A DNA stretch of 64,000 bases from Nocardiopsis sp. N85 (GCF_028882275.1 NZ_JARBUT010000028.1:1-64000), one strand, 5' to 3'; positions 24,413-30,906 are shown, numbered from the stretch's first letter. Translations and numbers: made by a program. The notes: generated by a model not told the origin, from the sequence alone.

Positions 24413-25336
24413 TTACTTGGTGATGAGTTCCTGCATGAAGCGGCACGAGTCATCCACGGACAACGCTTGCGCGTGTACGCGGTCATACAGACCCTCGTAG
24501 TGTTCCAGGACCACCGAATCCTCAGGGAACAGACTGGACATGGCCTGTTCGAGGTAGAGGGTGCTCGGGTCAGCAGGAAAATCCATGATGACGAACTGGC
24601 CTGTCATCGCGGCATGCGGACCGACACTGTAAGGCAGCACCTGGATCTGGACACGCCGCGACGGCAACTGCGCATCAAGGAGCCTCTGGATCTGGCCGTC
24701 CATGACCTCGGGCGGAATCCGGTGGAATGCCGCCTCGTCGATGATCGCCCACAGCCTCGGGCCCTGCCCGTGCTCCATCAAGGTCTGCCGCATCATGCGC
24801 GCCTCAACCCTGCGCTCGACCTCTCGTTCGTCCGCAGTGCCAGCACTGATGACGGCGCGTGCGTACTCCTCCGTCTGCAGTAGGCCGGGAATGTACAGGC
24901 ACTCGTAAGTGCGGAGACGAATCGCCTCTGTCTCCAGATCCACGTAGAGACCCGCGCCCAGGACGTCGTTGTAGTTGGTCCACCACCCGGTCTGAGACGC
25001 CTCCGTGGCGGTGCGCACGTAGGACGCCCGTTCTGCCTTGGAGGTCACCCCGTAGACGTCGAGCAGCGTCAGGACGTCATCGGTGTGGAGTCTCTTCCAG
25101 TCTGCGTTTTCCATCCTGGTGATCTTGGCCGCTGACCACGGTCGATCCGGCCGGAGCGACTTCGCCTTCTTCGCAGCGGCATCCACGGTCAGATGGTTCG
25201 CCTCGCGCAGCGCGTCGAGCTGCCGCGACAGGCGCTTTCTTCTCAACGTCGGGCTGGCGGGCAACGGCGCAAGACTCCTTGCTTTGGCGGACTTCTTGGC
25301 CTTCGATCCTACGCTCCGTGCTTGCGAATCAGACAT
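24413..25336 (-). CDS. WhiJ-like helix-turn-helix regulator (DUF5753)
   Basis: 307 residues: an XRE-type HTH at about 35-95 (LRRKRLSRQLDALREANHLT, AAKITRMENADW), then a DUF5753 domain with the typical stretches YECLYIPGLLQTEEYARAVI, RQTLMEHGQGPRLWAIIDEA and PYSVGPHAAMTGQFVIMDFP. This is the WhiJ type of regulator paired with DUF397 proteins. The basic N-terminus (SKAKKSAKAR) is longer than usual. ATG 25336 follows an in-frame upstream ATG at 25345 without a better Shine-Dalgarno. The gene is divergent from the small coupled operon. Confidence 0.9.
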   Translation of the reverse strand: MSDSQARSVGSKAKKSAKARSLAPLPASPTLRRKRLSRQLDALREANHLTVDAAAKKAKSLRPDRPWSAAKITRMENADWKRLHTDDVLTLLDVYGVTSKAERASYVRTATEASQTGWWTNYNDVLGAGLYVDLETEAIRLRTYECLYIPGLLQTEEYARAVISAGTADEREVERRVEARMMRQTLMEHGQGPRLWAIIDEAAFHRIPPEVMDGQIQRLLDAQLPSRRVQIQVLPYSVGPHAAMTGQFVIMDFPADPSTLYLEQAMSSLFPEDSVVLEHYEGLYDRVHAQALSVDDSCRFMQELITK

Positions 25337-25489
25337 TTCTCGCACCGTTCACACTTGGCGACCAGTTCATCTAGATCTCATTATTCACCCTAGATGGATA
25401 TTGCAGATTTGGTGACGATGGGACACCATGGAGGCACCTAAGTGCCCCTGCCGGACCACCCATCCGGCGCCCGAACGAGGAGGCGCCCT

Positions 25490-25879
25490 GTGCGCTACCT
25501 GATCCAGTTCTTCGTGATGCTGTGGCGCAGACTGGCCCCGCCCCCGCGGGGCCGCCACGCCCGGCCGACCCAGCCCGCGCCCGGGCGCCGGCCCCGGCCG
25601 CCGTTGCACGGCCGCACCGCCCGGCGCATCCCCGTCACCCACCCCCCGAGGTGGACCGCCCCGCTCTCCGCTCCGACGTGGCGCCCGCCCGTCCTCGATG
25701 AGACCCCGGTCCGCCCCTACTACCGGGCCTGGGAAGAGGAGCGGCGCCGCCGCGCCCAGGACCGTGACCGGCTGGGAATCGCCGTTCTGCGGGACATCTC
25801 CACCCAGCTCCCCCACCCCGACCTGCGGGAGCTGGGCACCGCCGTCCGCCAGTGGCAGCACCTGGGGGTGGGAGTGTGA
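25490..25879 (+). CDS. Hypothetical protein, first gene of coupled run
   Basis: 129 residues. GTG 25490 is preceded by GAGGAGGCGCCCT. The first 20 residues are hydrophobic (VRYLIQFFVMLWRRL); the middle is proline/arginine-rich (RPRPPLHGRTARRIPVTHPP); the C-terminal 45 form a charged helix (RAWEEERRRRAQDRDRLG). A membrane anchor with a cytoplasmic basic linker is possible. Its TGA overlaps the next GTG (GTGA). I do not recognise the family; it belongs to the type of small conserved-in-actinomycetes genes found on integrative elements. Confidence 0.7.
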   Translation: MRYLIQFFVMLWRRLAPPPRGRHARPTQPAPGRRPRPPLHGRTARRIPVTHPPRWTAPLSAPTWRPPVLDETPVRPYYRAWEEERRRRAQDRDRLGIAVLRDISTQLPHPDLRELGTAVRQWQHLGVGV

Positions 25880-26133
25880 GCGGCCTGGTGACCACCCAAA
25901 CCCACGTGCGGCAGGTGACCATCACCCAGCCCGACGCTGCCGACGTGGCCCTCACCTGGGCCGCCGATGTGCCGGGCATGAGCCCTGGAGCCGTCCTGAT
26001 GGACCTCGCCCCGGGCGTCACCCTGCACCTGCAGACCGAGCTGGACGACCTGGACGCCCCGTACGTGGAAGCGCTCATCACGGCGCTCATCGTTGTCCGC
26101 GAGCGGATGCCCGAGGCGGTGAGCGCATCGTGA
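25876..26133 (+). CDS. Hypothetical protein, second gene of coupled run
   Basis: 85 residues starting at GTG 25876, which overlaps the previous stop, so it is translationally coupled. The sequence alternates beta-like stretches (HVRQVTITQPDAADVALTWA, VTLHLQTELDDLDAPYVEAL) and ends in a helix (LITALIVVRERMPEAVSAS). No known domain is recognised. It is followed by another overlapping GTG. Coding is supported by the start/stop overlap on both sides. Confidence 0.7.
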   Translation: MSGLVTTQTHVRQVTITQPDAADVALTWAADVPGMSPGAVLMDLAPGVTLHLQTELDDLDAPYVEALITALIVVRERMPEAVSAS

Positions 26134-26276
26134 ACACCCCGAAGCAGAAGCGCCGCCGCGCCAACCGGCTCCGTCCCTTCCTCCCCGACCTGACGGCCAT
26201 GTGGGTCACCTCCGCTGAGACGGTCCTCCCACTCGTACGAGACGCCCACCAGATACTCCGGGGAGGACCCCGATGA
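26130..26276 (+). CDS. Small basic hypothetical protein, third gene of coupled run
   Basis: 48 residues beginning at GTG 26130, overlapping the previous TGA. It starts with a strongly basic segment (PKQKRRRANRLRPFLP) and continues as an amphipathic helix (LTAMWVTSAETVLPLVRDAH). Its stop overlaps the next ATG (CGATGA). Unknown function; the basic head would allow nucleic-acid binding. Shown by the exact overlaps rather than by homology. Confidence 0.62.
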   Translation: MNTPKQKRRRANRLRPFLPDLTAMWVTSAETVLPLVRDAHQILRGGPR

Positions 26277-26518
26277 ACGCGACCACCGTCGTCACCGTCA
26301 CCGACCTGACCGAGGACGACGTCCGCCTCACCCACGACCTGGTCAACGGATCGGCGATGTCCCTGGTCGTCGCCGGGTGCTACATCGACGTGACCCCGAC
26401 AGTCGTCCGCACGGACGACCCGGACGAGCGGATCGCCGCCCTGGAGCGGCTGGCCGACCTGGCGGTGTCCGCCGCCGCCGAGCTGCGCCGGGCCCGGATA
26501 CGGGAGGTGCGCCAGTGA
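26273..26518 (+). CDS. Hypothetical protein, fourth gene of coupled run
   Basis: 81 residues from ATG 26273, overlapping the previous stop by 4 nt. The N-terminal half is beta-rich with Thr and Val (TTVVTVTDLTEDDVRLTHDL); the C-terminal half is one long acidic/basic helix (DPDERIAALERLADLAVSAA). A GGAGGACCCC Shine-Dalgarno precedes the start. No family recognised. Its stop overlaps the next gene's ATG. Confidence 0.68.
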   Translation: MNATTVVTVTDLTEDDVRLTHDLVNGSAMSLVVAGCYIDVTPTVVRTDDPDERIAALERLADLAVSAAAELRRARIREVRQ

Positions 26519-27087
26519 TGAGCACCCGACCCCGCACCGTGTTCGAGGTTCGCGAGACCGAAACCCGCAACGCCCTGTGGCGATGGGCCCACCAGCTCGG
26601 TGTCACCATCCACCACCTGGGCTCGGACATCGAGGGCCGAGAGGTGTACGGGGCGATGCTCGGCCCACACCTGCGGGTCTGCCGCACCGCCCCGGAACGA
26701 CTCCACCCGGCCCGCTGGGTGTCCCCCCTCGAACAGCTCCCCCGCCCCCGGAAGGCCCCGCCCATGCTCTCCTGCCCGAAGTGGTGCGAGAACGACCACA
26801 CCTTGGAGCCCTCGTCCGACGTCGCTCACCACATCCGGCTCCTGCACGACGAGACCGGACACCCGGTGACCGTCTACGTCGAACAGGACGACGAGGTGAC
26901 CGGCCAGAGGGGCCGTCCCCAGGTCTGCGTCACCACCTGGGTCGAACCCGAGACCGTCCAGCTCCGGCTGGACGCCGCGCAGGCCCGAGCGCTGGCCGTG
27001 CTCCTCACCGCGACCCGGCAGGACGGCGATGTGGCGTCGGCGCTCACCAAGGCCGCCGAGCTGATCGACGCCAGCCTGGGCGCCTGA
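26518..27087 (+). CDS. Hypothetical protein with CPxWC motif
   Basis: 189 residues from ATG 26518, overlapping the previous stop. The C-terminal half (from Met83, MLSCPKWCENDHTLEP) begins with a CPKWCENDH motif, then a beta-rich segment (HPVTVYVEQDDEVTG, RPQVCVTTWVEPETVQLRLD) and a terminal helix (AQARALAVLLTATRQDG). The next gene downstream repeats this layout. The N-terminal half (about 80 residues with RETETRNALWRWAHQLGVTI) may be a separate domain. CPxWC proteins of this kind (DUF6907-like) are small and common near actinomycete HTH/DUF397 genes; their role is not known. Confidence 0.72.
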   Translation: MSTRPRTVFEVRETETRNALWRWAHQLGVTIHHLGSDIEGREVYGAMLGPHLRVCRTAPERLHPARWVSPLEQLPRPRKAPPMLSCPKWCENDHTLEPSSDVAHHIRLLHDETGHPVTVYVEQDDEVTGQRGRPQVCVTTWVEPETVQLRLDAAQARALAVLLTATRQDGDVASALTKAAELIDASLGA

Positions 27088-27093
27088 CAGGCC

Positions 27094-27129
27094 CCCGCGC
27101 ACCCGGTGACCGTCCCCTGGGTGCGCGGG
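27094..27129. other. Hairpin between small genes
   Basis: Arms CCCGCGCACCC (27094-27104) and GGGTGCGCGGG (27119-27129), a perfect 11-bp stem, directly after the stop of the 189-residue protein. A second, imperfect hairpin of similar sequence follows at about 27178-27212. They may reduce read-through into the frameshifted gene. Confidence 0.55.
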
Positions 27130-27241
27130 CTCCACCCCCCGAAGGAAAAGCCCCGTGGACGACCCCGACGACTAGACCCCCGCACACCCCGAGCCCCCCG
27201 GGTGCGCGGGCCCGCCCGAACAACAACGAAAGCCGACGACG

Positions 27242-27546
27242 ATGCCCGACCTGTGCCCCCGGTGGTGCATGAGCGACCACCGCACCGAGGACACCACCCT
27301 GCGCCACACACACGAGGTGGCCACCCGCGCGGGAGTGACCGTGAGCCTGCTCCGCGACGACCCGTGGACCGGCCCCCGCAGACCACCGAGGTGGTCACCA
27401 CGGCGGCCGTCGGCCCCAAGAAGATCCGCCTGGCGCTCGATGTCGACCAGGCCCGACAGTTCTCCGCGCTCCTCACCATCGCGGGCGCGGACCGATCCCT
27501 GGCGATGGCGATCCTCGACGCGACCGACCTAGCCGACACCCCGTAG
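27242..27546 (+). pseudogene. Frameshifted second CPxWC protein
   Basis: ATG 27242 opens MPDLCPRWCMSDHRTEDTTL, a clear copy of the CPxWC motif of the previous gene. Translation continues well up to DDPWTGP, then the homologous rest (PQTTEVVTTAAVGPKKIRLA, LDVDQARQFSALLTIAGADR) lies in the next frame. Adding one C to the run of five C at 27373-27377 restores a single frame of about 101 residues ending at 27546. So a one-base deletion in a C-run has split the gene, or the assembly lost a base, or the run is a slippage site. Paralogue of the upstream protein's C-terminal half. Confidence 0.78.
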
Positions 27547-27778
27547 ACCCTCATGGAGATCACGCCTTGTGAGGAGAGGGGCGTGACCGATCCCGGTGGG
27601 GTCACCGGACCGGGGAGAGCCGGTGGCCCCACCCCACCTCCCAGCAAACTCCCGCGCGGTTGGGCGCATGCCCGTCCTGCCCGGCCGCGCGGGGCCGCCT
27701 CCTCACCAAGGAGGGGACGGCACGCCAAAGGGAATAAGCCCTCTGGCACCTTTCACCCACACAACCCGAAGGAGAGAC
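27547..27778. promoter_or_regulatory. Leader region of the lasso locus
   Basis: 230 bp with no gene. After the hairpin at 27595-27633 the last 60 bases (near 27,715-27,770) are less GC-rich and probably hold the promoter of the precursor gene. No exact -35/-10 pair is clear. Confidence 0.45.
27595..27633. terminator. Hairpin upstream of the lasso locus
   Basis: Arms GGTGGGGTCACCGG (27595-27608) and CCGGTGGCCCCACC (27620-27633), 14 bp with one G:U pair. It separates the small-gene run from the precursor peptide gene. It could be the terminator of the former or an attenuator for the latter. Confidence 0.65.
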
Positions 27779-27937
27779 ATGAGCGACTTCATGCCGCCGC
27801 CGAGCACGGCTCCGCCGACCGGCCTGTTCGCCACGGCCGGGCGCTCGGTCGTACAGAGCGCCGAGCAGAGCCACGAGTACAAGAAGTGCGCGGGCAGCAG
27901 CGACGCCGCGCACACCTACGACACCACCGCCGTCTAG
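27779..27937 (+). CDS. Lasso-type RiPP precursor peptide (albusnodin-like class)
   Basis: 52 residues from ATG 27779, with GAAGGAGAG eight bases upstream. The leader is MSDFMPPPSTAPPTGLFATA (20 residues) and has Thr at position -2, the hallmark of lasso leaders, and FMPP, which may stand for the usual YxxP recognition motif. The predicted core starts with Gly: GRSVVQSAEQSHEYKKC, then AGSSDAAHTYDTTAV (32 residues). Glu9 would close a nine-residue Gly1-Glu9 macrolactam ring. Lys15 and Lys16 are candidate sites for the acetyltransferase two genes downstream. The core is longer than usual for lasso peptides and has one Cys. Assignment rests on these features and the neighbours; the peptide itself is not one I recognise. 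Confidence 0.72.
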   Translation: MSDFMPPPSTAPPTGLFATAGRSVVQSAEQSHEYKKCAGSSDAAHTYDTTAV

Positions 27938-27977
27938 TCATCTGATCCGCTGAGCGCACGCCCTGGAGCAGCCTCCC

Positions 27978-29555
27978 ATGTTGCGATTGCAGTTGACCCC
28001 CTACAGCGAGAATCCGACCTGGCACTGGTCCGGGGCGTGCTACAGCACCCTCGACCAGCGCAGCACGGTCGAGCCCTTCGACCACCCGATGGTCGAACAC
28101 CTGGCCGCGACCGACGGGCGCCGGACCCTGCTCGTGGTCCGCGAGCGCGTCGCCGACCGCCCGGCCTGCGACCCCGGCGTCCGGGCCCTCACCCCCGCCG
28201 AGTACGACCAGGCCCTCGGCGCCGTCACCGGCTGGCCGACCGACTTCGTGCTCGTGGAGGCCGAACCCGGCCTGCCGGTGCGCGTCACCGCCGGACCGGC
28301 CCGGACCACGCCCCTGTACCTGGCCTCCGACGACACCACTCTGATCGGGTCCTGGGACATGGCCGACCTTCGCGGCCACGTCACCGGCATCAACCCCAAG
28401 GAGGCCGCCCGGCTGCTGATCTACCGGCCCCGGTACTCCGCCGAGACCCTGTACCGGGGCGTGCACCGGCTCACCGAGCGCGCGGTCGCGCACTTCGGCG
28501 GGTCCCTGTGGATCACCTATCCCGAGCCCGCCCTGCACCGAACCCCCCGCGAGCTGGCACCGAACGCCGATGTCCTGGACGCGTTCATCGCGACCATGGA
28601 CACGGCGATGGACCGCCGTCCCTGGGCGCACGACACCACCCTGTTCCACCTGACCGGCGGGTTCGACTCGGGCACCGTGGCCACCCGGGCCGCCGAGCGG
28701 TACCCCGGCCGGTTCCCCACGGCCACCCTGCTGATCGGCGGACCGGGGCGCGAGCAGCAGATCCGGCGCCGCGCCGAGATGCGCTCCCGGGTGGCGTTCG
28801 CCGAACCGGACCTCGTCGTCGACGCCATGCGCCACCTCCCGCTCTCGCCCGACTGCCCCTGGGTCAACGGCCTCGTGGTCTCCCCCTACGAGGAGCCGTT
28901 GCACGTGCCGTTCGTGGAGATGGCGCGCATGGTCGCCGCCAGCGGAGCCCGCACGGTGGTGACCGGCCTGGGCGGGGATGAGATGGTCGCCCTCACCCAG
29001 GAGGAAGAACCCCACAAGGGGCTCGGCGAGATCACCGACGCCCAGATCCTGCCCTGGGTCGGGCCGCGCGCCCGCGGCGTCCTGGAGTTCTCCGACGACG
29101 GGATCGCACCCCCGGCGCTGATCAACTCCATGACCCTGCTCTCCCTGGAGACCACCGCCCCCGTGCTGCTGCGGCACGGGCTGTGGCCGGTGCACCCGTT
29201 CGCCGACCCGGGCATGGTCGTACTCGGCGAACAACTCCCCTACGCGTGGCGGGAGTTCAAGCAGCTCCAGCGGCGCCGCCTGCGGGCGCTCGGAATGAGC
29301 GAGGACGTCGTGCACCCGGTCGAGCGGGAGTCCTTCGCCGAGGTCATCGCAGCGTCCCTGACCACCCACGCGCCGAAGCTGTTCGCTCGTATGCTGGCCG
29401 AGGGCTCACCCCTGTTCGAGGAGGGCCTGGTGGACCCCGACGGGCTGCGCCGGTCGGCCGCACGGCTGGACCCGGCGACCTACTCCGAGGAGCAGGACGC
29501 GAAGATCCTGGAGGTCCTGAGCCTGCACCTGTCCGTCACCGCCTTCCTGTACTGA
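27978..29555 (+). CDS. Asparagine-synthetase-type macrolactam cyclase
   Basis: 525 residues. The PP-loop ATP-binding motif LTGGFDSGT (226-231 core) and GLGGDEM (330-335) of the asparagine-synthase C-terminal domain are both present, so it can adenylate a carboxylate. The N-terminal half looks like a remnant of the glutaminase domain but lacks the catalytic Cys after Met1 (MLRLQLTPYS), so it does not use glutamine. Both facts match lasso cyclases (C proteins), which form the isopeptide between residue 1 and an Asp/Glu side chain. It lies 40 bp after the precursor gene. ATG 27978 is chosen at the start of the homology. Relatives in albusnodin clusters have the same layout. Confidence 0.82.
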   Translation: MLRLQLTPYSENPTWHWSGACYSTLDQRSTVEPFDHPMVEHLAATDGRRTLLVVRERVADRPACDPGVRALTPAEYDQALGAVTGWPTDFVLVEAEPGLPVRVTAGPARTTPLYLASDDTTLIGSWDMADLRGHVTGINPKEAARLLIYRPRYSAETLYRGVHRLTERAVAHFGGSLWITYPEPALHRTPRELAPNADVLDAFIATMDTAMDRRPWAHDTTLFHLTGGFDSGTVATRAAERYPGRFPTATLLIGGPGREQQIRRRAEMRSRVAFAEPDLVVDAMRHLPLSPDCPWVNGLVVSPYEEPLHVPFVEMARMVAASGARTVVTGLGGDEMVALTQEEEPHKGLGEITDAQILPWVGPRARGVLEFSDDGIAPPALINSMTLLSLETTAPVLLRHGLWPVHPFADPGMVVLGEQLPYAWREFKQLQRRRLRALGMSEDVVHPVERESFAEVIAASLTTHAPKLFARMLAEGSPLFEEGLVDPDGLRRSAARLDPATYSEEQDAKILEVLSLHLSVTAFLY

Positions 29556-29568
29556 GAGGACCCTGCCC

Positions 29569-30090
29569 GTGTTCACCATGCGTCCCGCGACCGAGGCGGA
29601 CACCCCCGACGTCGCTGCGATGATCACCGCACGCTGTACGTGGATGGAAGAGCGCGGATTGGTGTCCTGGCGGGAGAACGTCGACGACCTCGCCGGGCAG
29701 GCCGGGGCCGGGTTCATGTGGGTGCTCGAAGCCGAGGATCGCATCGTCGGATGCACGACGGTGACGACGGACGCGCCACCGAAGGACTGGACCCCCGAAG
29801 AGGCCGCCGAGGAGTCCCTGTACCTGTTCACGACCGTCACCAACCCCGCATACCGGGAGCACAAGCCCGGTACGCTGATCGCCTTGTGGGCGGTCGACCG
29901 GGCGGCACAGCAGGGACGTCGGTGGGTGCGGCGCGGCTGTTTCTTCCCTGAGCTGGTCAAGTACTACGAGACCCAGGGGTTCTCCCTGGTCAAGGAGCAA
30001 GAGCGGAGCGCCAGGCACCTGTACCTGCTCGCGCGCCGCGCGGAACACCTGGACCTCGCCCAGCTCAGGGTCACAGAGAACGCCGTCTGA
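29569..30090 (+). CDS. GNAT acetyltransferase of the lasso locus
   Basis: 173 residues, opening with MRPATEADTPDVAAMITARC, a normal GNAT N-terminus. The acetyl-CoA site is less clear than in standard GNATs, in the segment HKPGTLIALWAVDRAAQQGR, but FFPELVKYYETQGFSLVKE fits motif B. It begins 13 bp after the cyclase stop (GTG 29569 with GAGAGGA; ATG 29578 is an alternative). In the albusnodin cluster an acetyltransferase is needed to make the acetylated lasso peptide, so the same role on a lysine of this precursor is the natural reading. Confidence 0.82.
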   Translation: MFTMRPATEADTPDVAAMITARCTWMEERGLVSWRENVDDLAGQAGAGFMWVLEAEDRIVGCTTVTTDAPPKDWTPEEAAEESLYLFTTVTNPAYREHKPGTLIALWAVDRAAQQGRRWVRRGCFFPELVKYYETQGFSLVKEQERSARHLYLLARRAEHLDLAQLRVTENAV

Positions 30091-30108
30091 CCCCGGCATG
30101 ACGAAGGA

Positions 30109-30141
30109 AGCCCCGCCCCCCTTACGGGGGAGTGGGGCTCT
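30109..30141. terminator. Terminator of the lasso operon
   Basis: Hairpin about 20 bp after the acetyltransferase stop: AGCCCCGCCCCCC, short loop, GGGGGAGTGGGGCT. The small palindrome CCGCCCTCAGGGCGG follows at 30149-30163. Confidence 0.75.
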
Positions 30142-30190
30142 GTACGTCCGCCCTCAGGGCGGATAGAAGGTAGCCGTCGACACCGACAGA
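30142..30190. other. Junction between lasso operon and lysin relic
   Basis: Contains the palindrome CCGCCCTCAGGGCGG. Convergent end of the RiPP operon and the broken lysin gene. Confidence 0.4.
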
Positions 30191-30525
30191 TCAGAAGCGG
30201 CCCGCGTTCACCGTCTCCTGCAACCCCCGTGTGGTCTGGGAGACCACCGCGCTGGTGAAGGTGACGATCCCCTTCGCCGACACGGACCGGATGGACGGCC
30301 AAATGTCGTCCACCGCCCGGCCGGTGAGACCTCACCGGCGCTGCACGGCACGGATGGTCTGCGGCCCCAGGATGCCGTCGACCCCGGCACCGCGCAGACC
30401 GCACCGGATCTGCATCGCCCGGACCGTGACCGGCGGCCCCCACACCCCGTCGTCCTTCACGCCCAGAGCGCGCTGGACCGCCTTGGCGGTCAAATCGTCC
30501 AGGCGGCCGTCGACGCCGAGGCGGC
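30191..30525 (-). pseudogene. Broken peptidoglycan-binding (lysin-like) gene
   Basis: Minus-strand frame with peptidoglycan-binding repeats: LGVDGRLDDLTAKAVQRALG, DDGVWGP, then VDGILGPQTIRAVQRR. It stops at a TGA (30332-30334), but the same frame continues sensibly on the other side (LTGRAVDDIWPSIRSVSAKG, ending NAGRF and a stop at 30191). The front is cut off near 30,525, where the sequence passes into the integrase relic. Thus an N-terminal truncation plus an in-frame stop. Probably a phage or endolysin-type PG-binding protein captured in the element. Confidence 0.75.
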
Positions 30526-30724
30526 TTCTCCGCTCGCGAAGCGGCCCTACGACCTCCGGCACACCTGCGTGTCCACGTGGCTCAACGCGGGCGTCTCCGA
30601 GACGCTCGTGGCCCAGTGGGCGGGGCACAGCGTGGCCGTACTCAAGAAGATCTACGCCAAGTGCCTCGTGGGCGAGGAGGACCGCGCCAAGCGCCAGATC
30701 GAGGAGACCCGCCGCCGCTACTGA
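30525..30724 (+). pseudogene. Tyrosine integrase, C-terminal relic B
   Basis: About 66 codons. RPYDLRHTCVSTWLNAGV holds the box II R-H-x-x-R start (RHT), QWAGHSVAVLKKIYAKCL supplies the H-x-x-H/Y region with the candidate catalytic Tyr (IYAKCL), and it ends EDRAKRQIEETRRRY and stop at 30722-30724. The N-terminal two thirds are missing; upstream sequence belongs to the lysin relic on the other strand. Its position, ending 140 bp from the 3' end of tRNA-Phe and pointing at it, is typical for tRNA-site integrases. Confidence 0.85.
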
Positions 30725-30804
30725 GCCGCCTGGAACTTCAGCGCGTATTCAGCGCGGGTGTCCACCGAGACCCGCCGCCGTCCACCGACAACCACCGAGG
30801 CACG

Positions 30805-30847
30805 AAAAGGCCCCGTCACCTGTTTGCGCAGGTGGCGGGGCCTTTTT
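30805..30847. terminator. Integrase terminator, right copy
   Basis: Arms GGCCCCGTCACCTG and CAGGTGGCGGGGCC with a 6-nt loop, flanked by A4 and T5. Differs from the left copy at paired positions, keeping the stem. Should also stop transcription coming from tRNA-Phe. Confidence 0.9.
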
Positions 30848-30906
30848 GCATGTCTTGGGTTTGTGGCTAGGGGCGGGGTCGAACCGCCGACCTTCCGCTT
30901 TTCAGG
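30841..30906. repeat. 66-bp direct repeat, right attachment-site copy
   Basis: Identical to 23459-23524. Ends inside the tRNA-Phe gene at the start of the anticodon loop/stem region, so an insertion leaves a complete tRNA-Phe at this side. Confidence 0.93.

Larger units (their letters stand above)
23482..30906. mobile_element. tRNA-Phe-anchored genomic islet, decayed
   Basis: About 7.4 kb bracketed by direct repeats that contain the 3' end of tRNA-Phe. The right end keeps a truncated tyrosine integrase pointing at the tRNA. Cargo is a lipoprotein, HTH/DUF397 pair, small coupled genes, a lasso-like RiPP locus and a broken lysin gene. No replication or transfer gene (Rep, TraSA/FtsK) remains, so the element is probably immobile unless helped in trans. 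Composition is similar to the host, suggesting an actinomycete source. Confidence 0.85.

Noticed and set aside
27553..27945. 130-codon plus frame overlapping the precursor gene
   Set aside because: Runs through the hairpin and out of frame with the precursor; no start signal.
27978..29555. Reading the cyclase as ordinary asparagine synthetase
   Set aside because: The N-terminal catalytic Cys for glutamine hydrolysis is missing and the gene sits beside a short peptide gene and an acetyltransferase gene.
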